NCBI RefSeq assembly: GCF_010183535.1
Contig: NC_071332.1
Span: forward strand, 2,232,001-2,296,000
DNA from: Caenorhabditis remanei
Lineage: Eukaryota; Nematoda; Chromadorea; Rhabditida; Rhabditidae
Length of the DNA stretch: 64,000 nucleotides
Reading direction: 5' to 3'
Below are positions 12,005 to 23,757 of the stretch, in pieces. Position 1 is the stretch's first letter, and each line of letters begins with the position of its first letter. The position numbers were made by a program, and so were the translations under genes. Under the pieces are notes generated by a model. It saw nothing but the letters and a program-made list of their open reading frames with translations, was not told the DNA's origin and did not search any database.

Positions 12005-15000
12005 ATGGAAGCTGAAATCGCAGAATTCGTATCATATTCTGCGTACTTTCTCACATTGTTATTCAACATCACTTTGATCTACTTGACTGCCTATCATACA
12101 AAACGGATATCGTTGACTTATCGACATATGATTATTGGTTTTGCACTTTTTGGTATCGGGTTTTCAAGTTTGGATATTGTGGTGAGACCGGTGAGTTATT
12201 TAGAAAAAAGTCCAAAAAATTCCATTTTTTGATTAAAAAATGCTCAACTTTGAAGGCTTGAAAACTTTGTTAAATCAAGGTTTGGTAGAGAACTAAAATA
12301 TGAGTTTTGTAGATCAGATCTAGACCTATATTTTTGTAATTGAAAACTATTTGATATCTCTTTACACTCTTGAGATATGCGTCTTTAAAAATAGACACTT
12401 AGTAGCGCACGAGGAAGAGAGCGGAGACAGCTAGAGTGTCTGGCTTCTCTGCGTCTCTCTCTTACTCTTTCCGTGTCAATAAAAAAGGCGAGGGGAGTAA
12501 CAATAAGCCGAAAATTAAAAATTATTGTTTCTTAACTTGGTAGATTGAGCTATGTCAAAACAGCATCTAAAAAAGTTCAAAATTATCCAAAATCGTTGAA
12601 AAAAAACCCCAACTTTGAAGGCTTGTAACTTTGTTAAATCAAGGTTTGGTAGAGAACTAAAATATGAATTTTGTAGATCAGATCTAGACCTATATTTTTG
12701 TAATTGAAAACTATTTGATATCTCTTTACACTCTTGAGATATGCGCCTTTAAAAATAGACACTTAGTAGCGCACGAGGAAGAGAGCGGAGACAGCTAGAG
12801 TGTCTGCCTTCTCTGCGTCTCTCCCTCCTCTCTCTCTCTCTCTTACATCCCGAAACTTTAAAGGGACATATATCATGAACTTGCAGACCTATCGAAAAAC
12901 TGTAAACTGCAAAAATAAATATCATGACTTGGTTCATTAAATGAAAGACTGAGACGGATTCTTTAAAATCTCAATTTTTTAAAATCTGATGATTCTTTTC
13001 TCTGAAAGACATCCAGGAAGTGTACTTTCAGATACAAATAATTTAAAAAAATGCCCTTATTTCACAAAATGAATCAGAACATGTCTAGGTAAAAGATTTA
13101 GCCAAAAGATCACTATTTTTCCAGTTGTTTGCAAGACAAGGATACAAATTTTTCAGATTTTGAATGAATTTTCAGGTAAATAAACTGAACACCAAATGAA
13201 CAACAAAGTATCACATAGTATTTTCTTCTAAACAGACAAAAATTGAGAATCAGAACGAAAACAAGTCAACCGTTATAGCAATGACGCATATTTTTTCGGG
13301 ACAGTAGGTTTACTGATGATCTTTGAAAGGTGGAAAGGGGAAATAATTAAAAAACAAAATATTACGTTAGTGTGTGATATGTCTGTGTGGATTCAACCAT
13401 GATAGGATGTGTGATTTTGTGATTTTCAATTTTTGGTTAGTTAGTATTGGGTTCCAAGATGGATCTGAAAAAAATTACCTGAAGTTTCAATGCCTGTAAC
13501 TTTTTTATTTTCATTCCAAATTAAAAAAAAATTACATTGACTGTGTAGTCCAAGGCAAGACCTTCATTTTTGCAATTGACAACTTTTTGATAGATATTCA
13601 CACTTTCTAGATATGCGCCTTTAAAGAAACATAAGTTATTGGGGGAGAGGGGAGAGGGAGAGAGGGGAGACGCAGACGGTTAGAGTGTCTCGCTTCTCTG
13701 CGTCTCTCTCTCCGTACCTCAACATCTTCAAACCATTGTATCTCGAAAGCGTGAATCGCTATCAAAAAGTTGTCAACTACAAAAATGAAGAACTGGAGTT
13801 GATCTACAAGAAAAATGGAAAAATTTATATTTTGAGTGAAATATGACAAAGTTACAATCTGTGAAACAACTTTGATTCAGTTGTTTTCTGTGTGTTCAGC
13901 ACCTTCTTTTTCGTGATGAATGAAACCGATCGTTTCAAAATATCCTAGTTTCGAACTGCCAATGCCTTGATAGAAACCGTTTTTTTTTAATGCACAAGTC
14001 CGACTCCTTATTTCCGATTTTCTGCATTGTGATCTGTCGAACTAAGGATTCGTCGAATCCCTAATAGTCCGTAAATGCGCTACACCGTACCAGACACTCC
14101 GTAAACGCGCTCTACCGCATACTATCTCTTTAGAGTACGCAACCGCTCGTTTTCCCAATCGGAATACATTAACCGCGCTTCATCTTACACTTCAAAACAC
14201 AACCGATGTTTTCTGGTGTCTAGCACAACAATCTAAATGCCACCACTTTACGATTCTTCAGATAATGCACTCATACAACGGCTGTTTCCTCTACTTCAGT
14301 CTCGAGGGAGTCTTCCGCTCCTCCAAAAACATCACCGAAATTTTATTGGGTACCAATACCACCCTGGACAACATTTTCTTTATAATGAAATTTTTCTTCC
14401 AGCAATCTACTCAGCGGTCTACTCCTCTATCCTCTCGTTCCTGACAATCCAATACATGTTCCGAACGTGTCTTGTCATGAAACCCCGTCTGGTAGAATAT
14501 TTCCAAGGATGGCGATGTGTGTTCTGGTTGGGTTATGTTTTCGTCTTCGGATTCGCTTGGGGATTCATAACCTATGTCTACGCCTACCCAGATGATTATG
14601 CCAGGGAGTATGTCAGGTATATTAGATGGCCACGTCACTTTCAAATAATAAAAATTCCAGAAGCGAGATGTATGAACAATACGAAGTGCATTCCAACGAC
14701 GTCCCGTTATTTGTGCTTTTAGCTTACGGGGAACGTAATAATACGAAATTTGTGAGATTTCAAAGTCTCATTTGCATTTTTGGGGATATGGGAATTATGA
14801 CGCTACAGTATGCCATTATGATGATTTGCGGGTTTTTGTTGTATAAAAAAATCTCGAATGATCTGAAGGAGGCGACGGCGATGACGGCGTACAGTCAAGT
14901 GCAGAAACAGTTTTTCAAGGCGTTGTTGTATCAGGTTGGTTGGGAATGAATAGGGGACATGATGAACACAAGTTGTTGAAAAAAACACAAGTTGTTGAAA

Positions 15001-15524
15001 AAAACACAAGTTGTTGAAATTTCCACAAGTTGTGGAAACACAAACACACACACACACTTCACACGAATATTTCACACGAGCTTAATAATCCAAAAACCCA
15101 CAACTTGTTGAAATTGAAAAAAAAACACAAGTTGTGTACAAAAACACACGCTCCTGTTCCGATCCTATCTCAACTTTTCCAGCTCCTCGCCCCATCTCTC
15201 CTGGTTCATCTCCCCGCGGTCCCCCTTTTCTTCGCCCCATTTTTCGACATGAAATTCAGTTTTCGGACCCGCGTCGTTGTCTACTTTTTTAGTGTCTATC
15301 CACTTCTGGACAGTCTTATTTTGTTCATTGTGGTGTCCGATTATAAGCATGCTGTGAGAAGTAAGTACTTTCTAGAACTTACGGTTTCAAAACGTCCTAT
15401 ATCAGATGTCTTTTCAGAGATCATTGCCAACCGTGCTGTCCAGGTACTCTCCCTTCTGAATGTCGCGTCGGTGGCACCCACGACAAGTACCACGCGTTAC
15501 AGAGTGGCGGAAGGTGTTCTTTAA
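12005..15524 (+). CDS. str-E: Str-family 7TM chemoreceptor, 348 aa
   Basis: First plus-strand receptor. Exons: 12005-12190, 14262-14349, 14403-14616, 14661-14934, 15183-15360, 15418-15524 (186, 88, 214, 274, 178 and 107 nt), in phase ATG to TAA. Marks: HTKRISLTYRHMIIGF, IMHSYNGCFLYFSLEG, QYMFRTCLVMKP, the DDYAREYVR and EMYEQYEV block, QVQKQFFKALLYQ, PFFDMKFSFRTR, VYPLLDSLI and DYKHAV. The first intron is about 2.1 kb, long for this family, because it carries three fold-back copies. The fourth intron contains an ACAAGTTGT-rich tract. An AATAAA-type signal follows the stop (about 15,578). str-D and str-E are divergent, with 227 bp between start codons, so they may share upstream control. Confidence 0.88.
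12244..12480. repeat. Fold-back element (half) within a direct duplication, str-E intron 1
   Basis: This stretch and 12,606-12,834 are direct copies starting AACTTTGAAGGCTTG. Each contains the left arm and centre of the fold-back element (TTTTGTAATTGAAAACTATT and GAGACAGCTAGAGTGTCTG). The first copy lacks the right arm. The pair looks like a ~360-bp local duplication. Confidence 0.8.
12606..12945. repeat. Second copy of the direct duplication, str-E intron 1
   Basis: Same left half as 12,244-12,480, followed here by a right arm (ACATATATCATGAACTTGCA) diverged from consensus. Confidence 0.78.
13541..13810. repeat. Fold-back element copy, str-E intron 1
   Basis: Complete inverted-repeat copy: GCAATTGACAACTTTTTGAT on the left, CAAAAAGTTGTCAACTACAA on the right, centre GAGACGCAGACGGTTAGAGT. 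Confidence 0.86.
14966..15145. repeat. ACAAGTTGT-rich tract in str-E intron 4
   Basis: Imperfect tandem of ACACAAGTTGTTGAAAAAAA units with a CACACACA run. The palindromic core ACAAGTTGT (or AACTTGTT) also forms tracts in cc-D intron 6 and cc-C intron 3. Confidence 0.7.
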
Positions 15525-16139
15525 TAATACTAGATATATGTGTATATATATATTTAATTTCCGTAATAACCCCACACAATAAAATGTTTTTCATTATCCC
15601 TACCCACGTGTCGGCTTCCGACTTCCGACTTCCGGAAAAGGAACATTTCACGTCCAGGGATTTTCAAGAGTCGTACTCAAAACCAAAACTGATGTGACAT
15701 AATTACATAAAGGTAATTAAGGATGGGTACCAGCGTTGCATGGAATTTTGACTTCTGAAGGGGGAAATTAACCTCTATAAGGCAATATCACTTCTGACTT
15801 CCGGATACAAAAATCCGCTCTCCGGATAAGGAAATTTCACTTTCAAGCAACTCTGATATGTACCAATTCTGAATGCTACAATAATCGATAGCTGTGATTT
15901 TCGTCCATTCTTCGACATCCAATACAGTTTTCACGCCGGTACCTTGATCTACGAAAAAAGTAAAACAGGATTTCAGGATTCCTGAAAGAGTCGTCAAATA
16001 ACATCTACGTCAATTTGTCCGGAGAATATGAATCATGTCCTGCGATACAAAAAAAATAAAAACAATAATCTGTCTGACTCTGAAACGACTTTAAAACCAA
16101 AGCGAAAACCAATTTCATTTCATTCTTCGTTCAAAAAAA
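15525..16139. other. Intergenic with CTTCCGA-type repeat remnant
   Basis: No gene seen. About 15,610-15,850 carries runs of GACTTCCGACTTCCGG and the motif CGTTGCATGGAATTTTGACT, a relative of the terminal-inverted-repeat element at 38,911-39,059. The last ~110 bp before str-F resembles the region before str-G. In str-F that stretch has stops, so it supports the downstream start for both genes. Confidence 0.55.
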
Positions 16140-17799
16140 ATGATTTTTGAACTACCCCCTCTGCCAAATAACATTATTAAACTATTCTGTGTTATCACGG
16201 TGTTTCTTAACACATCTTTGATCTACATGACACTTTACCATACCAAGCAGATTGTGGGCACCTATCGGAAGATGTTAATCACGTTTGCCGTGTATTGTAT
16301 TGTATTTTCCATTGTCGACACTTTTGTGGAGGCGGTAAAATATCAATTTTGAAAATAATTATTGAAAGAAATTCAGTTCAGATATTCCATTCTTATAACG
16401 GTTGCTTCATTTATTTTACGTTGGCCAGCACTTTCGGGGGTTCCAAGAGAGCAGGGGAGATTGGACTGCGTAAGTGAAAAATCTAGTCATTGTGTAGTGT
16501 GACAATATTGATTTATATTGGACGTGTAGAACAAAACCAGGGCTACATTTTTGTAGTTAAAAGCTTTTAGATAGCTCTTCACGCTGTTGAGATATACGTT
16601 GTCAAAAGTAGGCGCCGTTATAGAGCGCGGAGGAAGGGGAGACGCAGAGAAAGCAGACACTCTCGCTGTCTCCGCTCTCTCTCTCTCTTCCGCGCCCGTT
16701 TTAGCTGCCAATCTTCAGAGGCGAATATCTCGAAAGCGTGACTAGCTATCAAAAATTTGTCAATTACAGAAATGTAGCCCTTGATTTGATCTACACAGCC
16801 GATGCAATTTCGTCCTACTGACGTTAATAATTTTTAGTAGTCTACTGTGGAGTGTACTCAACGATTCTTGCTTCTCTGGCAGTCCAATTTTTCTATCGAG
16901 CCTGTGCTATTGCTGCGTGAGTATTGAATAAGTCGAATAACTAGAAGGAAAATAATTCCAGACCAAACTACGTCAAATATTTCAACGGCTGGAACTACAT
17001 TTTTTGTATTTTGTACTCGATGATTTGTGGTATCGGGTGGCCCCTCACCACTACTATAGCCTCTCCGGATGAAATGACTGATGCCTATTTGAAGGACGAA
17101 ATACTTTCGAAATATGGTGTCCCAGTCAAGGATGTGGCAAATTTTGCAGTTCTTGCTTATGTAAGATTGTGCTTTTCTTATCGAATGAAAAACGTTTACA
17201 TTTCAGAACGGCGAAGGCGAGTCAAAAACACTGCGCTGGAACAGTGTCGCTTGCATCTTAACAGTCTCATCACTGTTAAGTTTTCAGTATATGGTTATGT
17301 TGATAAGTGGGATGTTGGTCTACCGGGAGATTCAAAAGAAATCGAGATGCTCGCAATCTAGTAAACACGAAAAGTTGCAGAAACAGGTTTTTGTGGCTCT
17401 GGTTTATCAGGTTTGTATCGGTGTGTGTTCTTTTCAACAACTTGTGTTTTTCCAGGTCGCCGCGCCAACCATCTTCATCCAACTTCCCTCGTTTATCGTC
17501 CTAACCATTCCATTCCTTGACCTCCAGTTCAGTTTTCGTGGCTCCATCATAATCTACGGATATTGCACATACCCATTCGTCGATTTTCTGATAATTCTCA
17601 AAGTTATAACAGAATACCGTAATGCATATAAACGTGAGAATATTTTTTTTCGAACGCACCTTCTCAAACTATTCTTTCAGGATTTCTGATAAAAGTGGCC
17701 AATCGATTCACCGAATTCTTGGGATACAATATACCACCAACAACAACTGTAGCTCACTCGACAACTGTTAGCAGGACGTTGGCAAAAAGTGCAACGTAA
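16140..17799 (+). CDS. str-F: Str-family 7TM chemoreceptor, 353 aa
   Basis: Exons: 16140-16334, 16382-16469, 16838-16916, 16962-17160, 17207-17410, 17456-17633, 17681-17799 (195, 88, 79, 199, 204, 178 and 119 nt), in phase ATG to TAA. Marks: HTKQIVGTYRKMLITF, IFHSYNGCFIYFTL, QFFYRACAIA, NYVKYFNGW, the DEMTDAYLKDEILSKYG block, NGEGES and LRWNS, KLQKQVFVALVYQ, PTIFIQLPSF, TYPFVDF and EYRNAYK. Very similar to str-G in protein, intron positions and intron content, so they are a recent tandem duplication. The 3' flank also resembles that of str-E. Intron 2 contains a fold-back element. Confidence 0.9.
16524..16800. repeat. Fold-back element copy, str-F intron 2
   Basis: Complete copy at the same intron position as the copies in str-G and str-H, which suggests insertion before those genes duplicated. 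Confidence 0.86.
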
Positions 17800-18111
17800 C
17801 CACACGTTACAATAATAGAGTGCCTGAAGGTTTTATTTAATAATAGCTCAATTTGTATATATCTTTTAATTTCCGTTAACCACCAAACAATAAAAACATT
17901 TTTTTATTATCCCTACCCACGTTTCGGCTTCCGACTTCTGATCATCAAAATCTCAAGAAATGCACCACGTCAACAATTATTAAGAATCCGAAGAAAATGA
18001 ATCATGTCCTCAGATACAATAAAAGTGAATAACAAAAATCTCATGTCTGACTCCAAGAAGACTTTAAAACCAAAACGAAAACCAATTTCATTTCATTCCT
18101 CCCTATCAAAA
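17800..18111. other. Intergenic between str-F and str-G
   Basis: Holds the str-F 3' end with an AATAAA signal near 17,887, a GGCTTCCGACTTC remnant, and the homologue of the str-F 5' region. In this copy the frame is open up to an ATG at 18,004. Confidence 0.6.
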
Positions 18112-19762
18112 ATGATTTTTGAACTACCTTCTGTTCCCACCAATATCGTTAAACTATTCTGTGTTATTACGGTGTTCTTTAACTCATCTTTGATCTACAT
18201 GACACTTTTTCATACCAAGCAGATTGTGGGCACCTATCGAAAAATGATAATCACTTTTGCCACCTATTGTATTGCGTTTTCCCTGGTGGACGCTTTTGTG
18301 GAAGCGGTAAGAAAACCATTTTCGAAATGATTTTTCAAAGAAATTCAGTTCAGATATTTCATTCTTACAACGGTTGTTTCATTTATTTTACGTTGAGCAC
18401 CACATTCGGGGGATCCAAGAGAGCCGGGGAGATTGGACTTTGTAAGTGAAAAATCTAGAAGGAAAACTTTTTTGAATTTATAATGGTTGTGTAGATCAAA
18501 ACTAGGACTACATTTTTGTTGTTGGAAATTTTTTGATTGCTACTCATACTTTTGAGGTAAATGTTGTCAAAAGTAGACGACCGAAAGTTTTAGAGCGCGG
18601 GGAAGGGGAGACGCAGAGAAAGCAGACACTCTTGCTGTCTGCGCTCTCCCTCTCTCACCCATCATTTAGTAGCCCAACTTTAAAAGCTTATATCTCGAAA
18701 GCGTGACTAGCTATCAAAAAGTTGTCAACTACAAAAATGTAGCCGATGATACGATCTAAACAGCCAATATATTTTTACAGTAGTCTACTGTGGAGTCTAC
18801 TCAACAATTCTTGCTTCACTGGCAGTCCAATTTTTCTATCGAGCCGTTGTTATTGCTGCGTGAGTTTTGAACAAGACGCAACAAGAAAATTTGAATGATT
18901 CCAGTCCAAACTACGTCAAATATTTTAACGGGTGGAACTACATTTTTTGTATTTTGTACGCAATAATTTGTGGTATCGCGTGGCCCCTCAACGTTTCTTT
19001 AACGTATCCGGATGAGATGACCGATGCCTATATGAAGGAGGAAATGCTTTCGAATTATGGAGTCAAAGTCAAGGATGTAGCAAATTATGTAGTTCTTGCT
19101 TATGTGAGATTTTTAAGATTGTGGTTTTCATAATTCGAAAAAATGTTTTCCATTTCAGAACGGAGAAGGCGAGTCGAAAACACTGCGCTGGAACAGTGTC
19201 GCTTGCATCTTATCGGTCTCATCACTGTTAAGTTTTCAGTATATGGTTATGTTGATAAGTGGGATATTGGTGTATAGGGAGATTCAAAGGAAATCGAGAT
19301 GCTCGGAGTCTAGTAAACACGAAAAGTTGCAGAAACAGGTTTTTGTGGCGTTGGTTTATCAGGTGTGTGTTGGTGTGTGTTTTGGAACAACCTGTGTTTT
19401 TCCAGGTCGCCGCGCCAACCATCTTTATCCAACTTCCCTCGTTCATCGTGCTCACCATTCCATTCCTTGACCTCAAGTTCAGTTTTCGTGGCGCCATTAT
19501 AATCTACGGATATTGCACATACCCATTTGTCGATTTTCTGATTATTCTCAAAGTTATTACAGAATACCGGAATGCATATAAACGTGAGAATCTCTGATCT
19601 GTATTTTCATCAAGCGCACTTTCTCAAACTATTCTTTCAGGATTTCTGATAAAGTTGGCCAACAGATTCATCGAAATTTTGGGATATGAGATGCCAACAA
19701 CAGTAGCTCCCTCGACAACTGCTGCTACTATTAGTAGGACGTTGGCAAGAAGTGGAACGTAA
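18112..19762 (+). CDS. str-G: Str-family 7TM chemoreceptor, 354 aa
   Basis: Exons: 18112-18306, 18354-18441, 18781-18859, 18905-19103, 19159-19362, 19406-19583, 19641-19762, with the same sizes as str-F except a 122-nt last exon; ATG to TAA. Marks as in str-F: HTKQIVGTYRKM, IFHSYNGCFIYF, QFFYRAVVIA, EMTDAYMKEEMLSNYG, KLQKQVFVALVYQ and EYRNAYK. An in-frame ATG at 18,004 would add 36 residues rich in Lys and Ser. The same upstream DNA is interrupted by a stop in str-F and would precede the signal-anchor helix, so the ATG at 18,112 (MIFELP) is preferred. Intact tandem sister of str-F. Confidence 0.89.
18487..18765. repeat. Fold-back element copy, str-G intron 2
   Basis: Complete copy, GGTTGTGTAGATCAAAAC to the degenerate end ACGATCTAAACAGCC, homologous in place to the str-F copy. 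Confidence 0.86.
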
Positions 19763-19894
19763 TTATTTTGCTATTTATGATAAAGTAATACCTATATCTA
19801 TCCGTCTAACTATACAACAACATGATACAATAATTTCCTCTTCGACTACAGCGCCACACTGAAAAAACAAATCTCATCTCATTCAGATAAAAAC

Positions 19895-21461
19895 ATGGGT
19901 ATCGAATTCTCATCTTTCTCTGATAACTTTTTCTCCAGACTGTTCTATGTTATCACGGTGTTCCTTAACACATCTTTGATTCACTTGACCCTTTTCCATA
20001 CCAAACAAATTGTGGGCACTTATCGAAAGATGATAGTCACTTTTGCGTTAATTGGCATTGCATTTTCTACGTTGGATATGTTGGTGAGACCGTTATTTCA
20101 TTCTTACAACGGTTGCTTCATTTATTTCACGTTGGGCAGCACATTCAGAAGTTCTAAGCGAGTAGCAGAGTTTGGACTTTGTAAGTGAAAAATCTAAGAG
20201 AGTCACTGTAATAAGTTTATATTGGATGCGTAGATCAAAACCAGGACTATATTTTTGTAGTTAGAAATTTTTTGATAGCTATTCACGTTTTCGAAATATC
20301 CGTCTTTAAATTTGGGTTACGGAACGAGGTGTGAAAGAGAGCGCAGACAGCGAGAGTGTCTGCTTTTTTTTTGGTCGCCTGAATTTGACTGCGTTTATCT
20401 CGAAAACGGGAACAGCTATCAAAAAGTTGTCAACTACAAAAATGTAGCCCTGGTTTTGATCTACACAGCCAATATAAATTCACCCTAATCTTCCAGTAAT
20501 CTACTCCGCTTTCTACTCGATGATTCTTGCCTTCCTCGCTGTTCAATTTCTATACAGAGCTTGTGTGATATCTAAGTGAGCCCACCCCACCCATCCGGCT
20601 TCAAATAAAAACTTTCCCAGACCGTACTGGACCAAATATTTCGACGGATGGAAGTACATCTTCTGGCTATTCTACACATTTCTGGGCGGGCTGTTGTGGT
20701 CCCTGGCATCCACTCTCACTTTCCCTGATGAAGCCACGTTGAGCTACATGAGAAATGAAATACTTCAAAACTATGGAGTAGAGATCAAAAATGTGCCGCA
20801 TTTTGCGGTACTGGCATATGTAAGCACTTAATAAAGATTAATAAAAACATTCTGATTCTAAAAAAAGAAAAAGTTTCAGAACGGCGAAGGCCCCCTCAAA
20901 ACAATCCGCTGGAATAGTTTAGTCTGCATCGGCTGTGTCTCTGCTATCCTAGTTTTTCAATATTCTATTATGCTGGTTTCTGGAATTATCATGTATCGAA
21001 AAACCCAAGGAAAGCTCACCGCCACGTCATCTGAACAAGAGAGGATGCAGCGTCAGTTTTTCAATGCGTTGATTCTCCAGGTTCCGTTTTCATAATGAAC
21101 ATTTCATTCGATTTTCATTAGAGCGCACTTGCTTTAGGTCGCCGCGCCCACCATCTTCTTCCAACTCCCTGGATTCGTTGTCTTGGTTTTCCCATTTTTC
21201 GACTTCAAACTAAGTTTTCACTCCGGAATTGTGACCTTGGGATTTAATGCGTATCCAATGGTGGACACTTTGATTGTGCTGAAAGTCGTCACAGAGTACA
21301 AGAACGCTTATAAACGTGCGAATCGTCATTTCTGCTTTTGAAAAGTAATAAGAATTTCAGGTTTTATACAAAGTTTTGCCAAGGATTGCATCGAATTCCT
21401 TGGAGGGGATACACCGAGGAACCCACCGGCAACTGTCACAAATGCCTTGGCCAAACTTTGA
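19895..21461 (+). CDS. str-H: Str-family 7TM chemoreceptor, 347 aa
   Basis: Exons: 19895-20180, 20497-20575, 20621-20819, 20880-21080, 21138-21315, 21361-21461 (286, 79, 199, 201, 178 and 101 nt), ATG to TGA. It lacks the intron that str-F and str-G have between the TM2 region and FHSYNG; here LVRPLFHSYNGCFIYF is continuous. Other marks: HTKQIVGTYRKM, QFLYRACVISKPYW, the DEATLSYMRNEILQNYG block, RMQRQFFNALILQ, PFFDFKLSFHSG and EYKNAYK. It ends 97 bp from the convergent irld-like gene. Likely functional. Confidence 0.9.
20228..20470. repeat. Fold-back element copy, str-H intron 1
   Basis: Slightly shortened copy with a damaged centre (TGTCTGCTTTTTTTTTGG). It sits at the same relative intron position as in str-F and str-G. 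Confidence 0.84.
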
Positions 21462-21558
21462 TTTTTTTTGTTTGTGAAATAAATATATTGCAAGATGATT
21501 TTACCAAGGTGCTCCCTGTTCGGAAAACTCTTCAACTTTATTCACGTAAAAAAATTCT

Positions 21559-23601
21559 TCAAGCTCCCATATCCAAAATGTCATTCCATATCTCTTTTCC
21601 ATACATTTTAATATTGGGTGCCTCCTTCCCGGCCATTTCCCTTGAATACTCTTGCCTCATCACTTCATTTTCCTGCTCCTTAACTTGCTCCTTCACCTTC
21701 CTCTGAAACTCTCTCATTTCCCATTTTTGAATCGATTCTCGATATTCTTCAGTCTCTTTTTCCAGCTCCAACTCGAATAGCCTATCCTCCCACCATCGCT
21801 GAAACCCGGCGTACCACATCGTATCGATTATAATAACGAGGGCGAGAGCACCAAGGGAGCCAGCGATAACAAGGTGCCAGTGGTTGGAAGGGACTTCTGA
21901 AATACCGTAATGGTTTATGTGTGCAGTAGAGCGTAGATGCATACTCTCTTCCCCGATACGAAGATCAAAATAGTCCGGGCTACATGGATCGATGTGGTGG
22001 CCAGCGGTGTCGAGGAAATCTCGGAAGTTTTGAAATCTGAGATTTTTCCGTTTTTGAGATAGGCGTTTTTAAAGATTGGAGAGAGAGAGACGCAGAGAAG
22101 CTAGGCACTCGCGCTTCTCTGCGTCTCTCACATCGAAAAGTTTCTGAAAAGTTGACTTTTTTGACAGTTTGTAACTTTGACAGTTTTCGCACCAATTTTG
22201 AAATTTCACCAGGATTGTGTAGATCAAATCCAGTTCTTCATTTTTGTAGTTGATAACTTTTTGATAGCTCTTCACGCTTTCGAGATATGCGCCTTCAAAC
22301 ATGGGTAGGTAGGAGGTGAAAGAGGAGGAGAGTAAGAGAGCGCAGACAGCTAGAGTGTCTGCTTTCTCTGCGTCTCTCACCTCTGACTACCTATCTTTAA
22401 AGGCGCGTATCTCAAAAGCGTGAATAGCTATCAAAAAACTTCCAACTACAAAAATGTAGCTCTATTTTTGATCTACACAATCAATACTCACGCCGTACTA
22501 TTTTTTCTCATTTGAATCGGAAAGTTGTCGTTCCAAAAGCTGACTAGCGGCTGCAATTTTTTATACTTTCTCAATTTGATTCCCTCCCAATAGCTTACCA
22601 TAGTCCCATTGATAATTCTCAAGTCTGCAAACTCGAAAGATCTCAAAAACGGATTATTCTCAAATTTCAGAAGTGGGCCATCAGAAGGGCTAGCAGCCAA
22701 ATATTGGAGGGATCTCATGACAGAAAATTGAGTAAAATAGTTCTTCCGGATAATTATTCCATTATTCACTCGTTTGATGGAAGCTAGTTTTCTGCCAATA
22801 GCGTTTTGGCGAGTGAGTTCTGAAAATTGTTCAGTGGAGCGCGTTTGCGTGACAGTCGGATAAGCTTACCATAATGAAAATCTTCAATCACCAACGGATA
22901 CCCAATCACTTCCTCACATCCCATCGGTAGATGTTCCACTTTTCCACCGTAACATACTAAAAAAATTCAGTGAAAATTAAAGAATACTGTCGTGTACTCC
23001 ACGTGGACAAGTTGAATTTTCAGATTGGAATTTTCGGTGGTTTTTCATGGATTTTTATGATTGTTGAATAAAAATACAGAAAAATGGGCTTGAAATCTAT
23101 TTTAACAAGAAAAAACCTATAAAAAACAACGAAAATCAAAGAAAAACTGACAGCGAAAAAAATCGTGTCGTGTAGTTCACGTGGACAAGTTGAATTTTCA
23201 GTTTTGCACTTTTGCGTGGTTTTTTACTGACTTTTATGGTTTTTTAGCGTTCTTTTCATGAAAATCAGTCAATAATCACTTTTTCCGAACAAAAATCACT
23301 AGAAAACATCAAAACTGAGCAAAAACTAAAAATCGTCGTGTAGTTCACGTGGACAAGGCGAAATTTTCAGTTATGAATTTTTGATGGATTTTCAGCGATT
23401 TTTATGACTTTCTGAAAGAAAATTAGGAAAGAAATTTAGGAAAATAGGTTTAAAATCTATTTTTACGAGAAAAAACTATCAAAAACGATGAAAATCAATA
23501 AATGTTGTCGTGTACTTCACGTGAACAAGTGAAAACTCACATTTTGAATAGCTCGAGTCAGCAAAGACATAGAAAACTTGATATAAGAGTAACAGATACA
23601 T
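21559..23601 (-). CDS. irld-like receptor-L-domain membrane protein, 317 aa
   Basis: Exons: 23601-23541, 22956-22870, 22819-22492, 22036-21559 (61, 87, 328 and 478 nt), in phase ATG to TGA. The first exon gives a hydrophobic signal peptide (MYLLLLYQVFYVFADSS). The ectodomain resembles the receptor L-domain of insulin/EGF receptors as found in the nematode irld family: IGYPLVIEDF, VNNGIIIRKNYF, NPFLRSFEFADL. The last exon has a single transmembrane helix (HLVIAGSLGALALVIIID) and a ~90-residue charged cytosolic coiled coil rich in Glu, Lys and Arg. There is no kinase domain, so it is not a complete receptor kinase. The first exon is an inference from phase and the signal peptide. Intron 1 holds the CACGTG array and intron 3 holds fold-back copies. 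It is divergent with the sideroflexin gene, 156 bp between start codons. Confidence 0.72.
22050..22135. repeat. Fold-back element centre fragment, irld-like intron 3
   Basis: Only the inner part remains: GAGATAGGCGTTTTTAAAGA then GAGACGCAGAGAAGCTAGGC and CTTCTCTGCGTCTCTC. Confidence 0.7.
22212..22482. repeat. Fold-back element copy, irld-like intron 3
   Basis: Complete copy: GGATTGTGTAGATCAAATC at one end, TTTTTGATCTACACAATC at the other, centre GAGCGCAGACAGCTAGAGTG. Confidence 0.87.
22985..23530. repeat. CACGTG unit array, left block (irld-like intron 1)
   Basis: Four copies of TCGTGTA(C/G)T(C/T)CACGTGGACAAG-like units with CACGTG at 23,000, 23,178, 23,346 and 23,518, a spacing of 168-178 bp. 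Sequence between copies is also repeated (TTGAATTTTCAG, GATTTTTATGATT, GAAAAACTG-like words). The 12-mer GTCCACGTGGAC in related units is a perfect palindrome. Confidence 0.8.
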
Positions 23602-23757
23602 GTTTTGAAAGAAAATGAATTCGAATTCTAAAAAAAAATTGAAAAATGAAATTCCACGTGGTGAGCCTTTAAAAAATCGATGATAAAAATCGATGACGTG
23701 AAAAATTTGATTCAAAAAAAATTGGAAAAAAAAGTTATTTCCCAATTTTCGCATAAA

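Noticed and set aside
18004..18111. N-terminal extension of str-G (36 residues)
   Set aside because: The homologous DNA before str-F contains a stop, and the extension is not receptor-like.
22488..22769. Separate gene for the ORF at 22,488-22,769
   Set aside because: It is the third exon of the irld-like gene; phases join on both sides.
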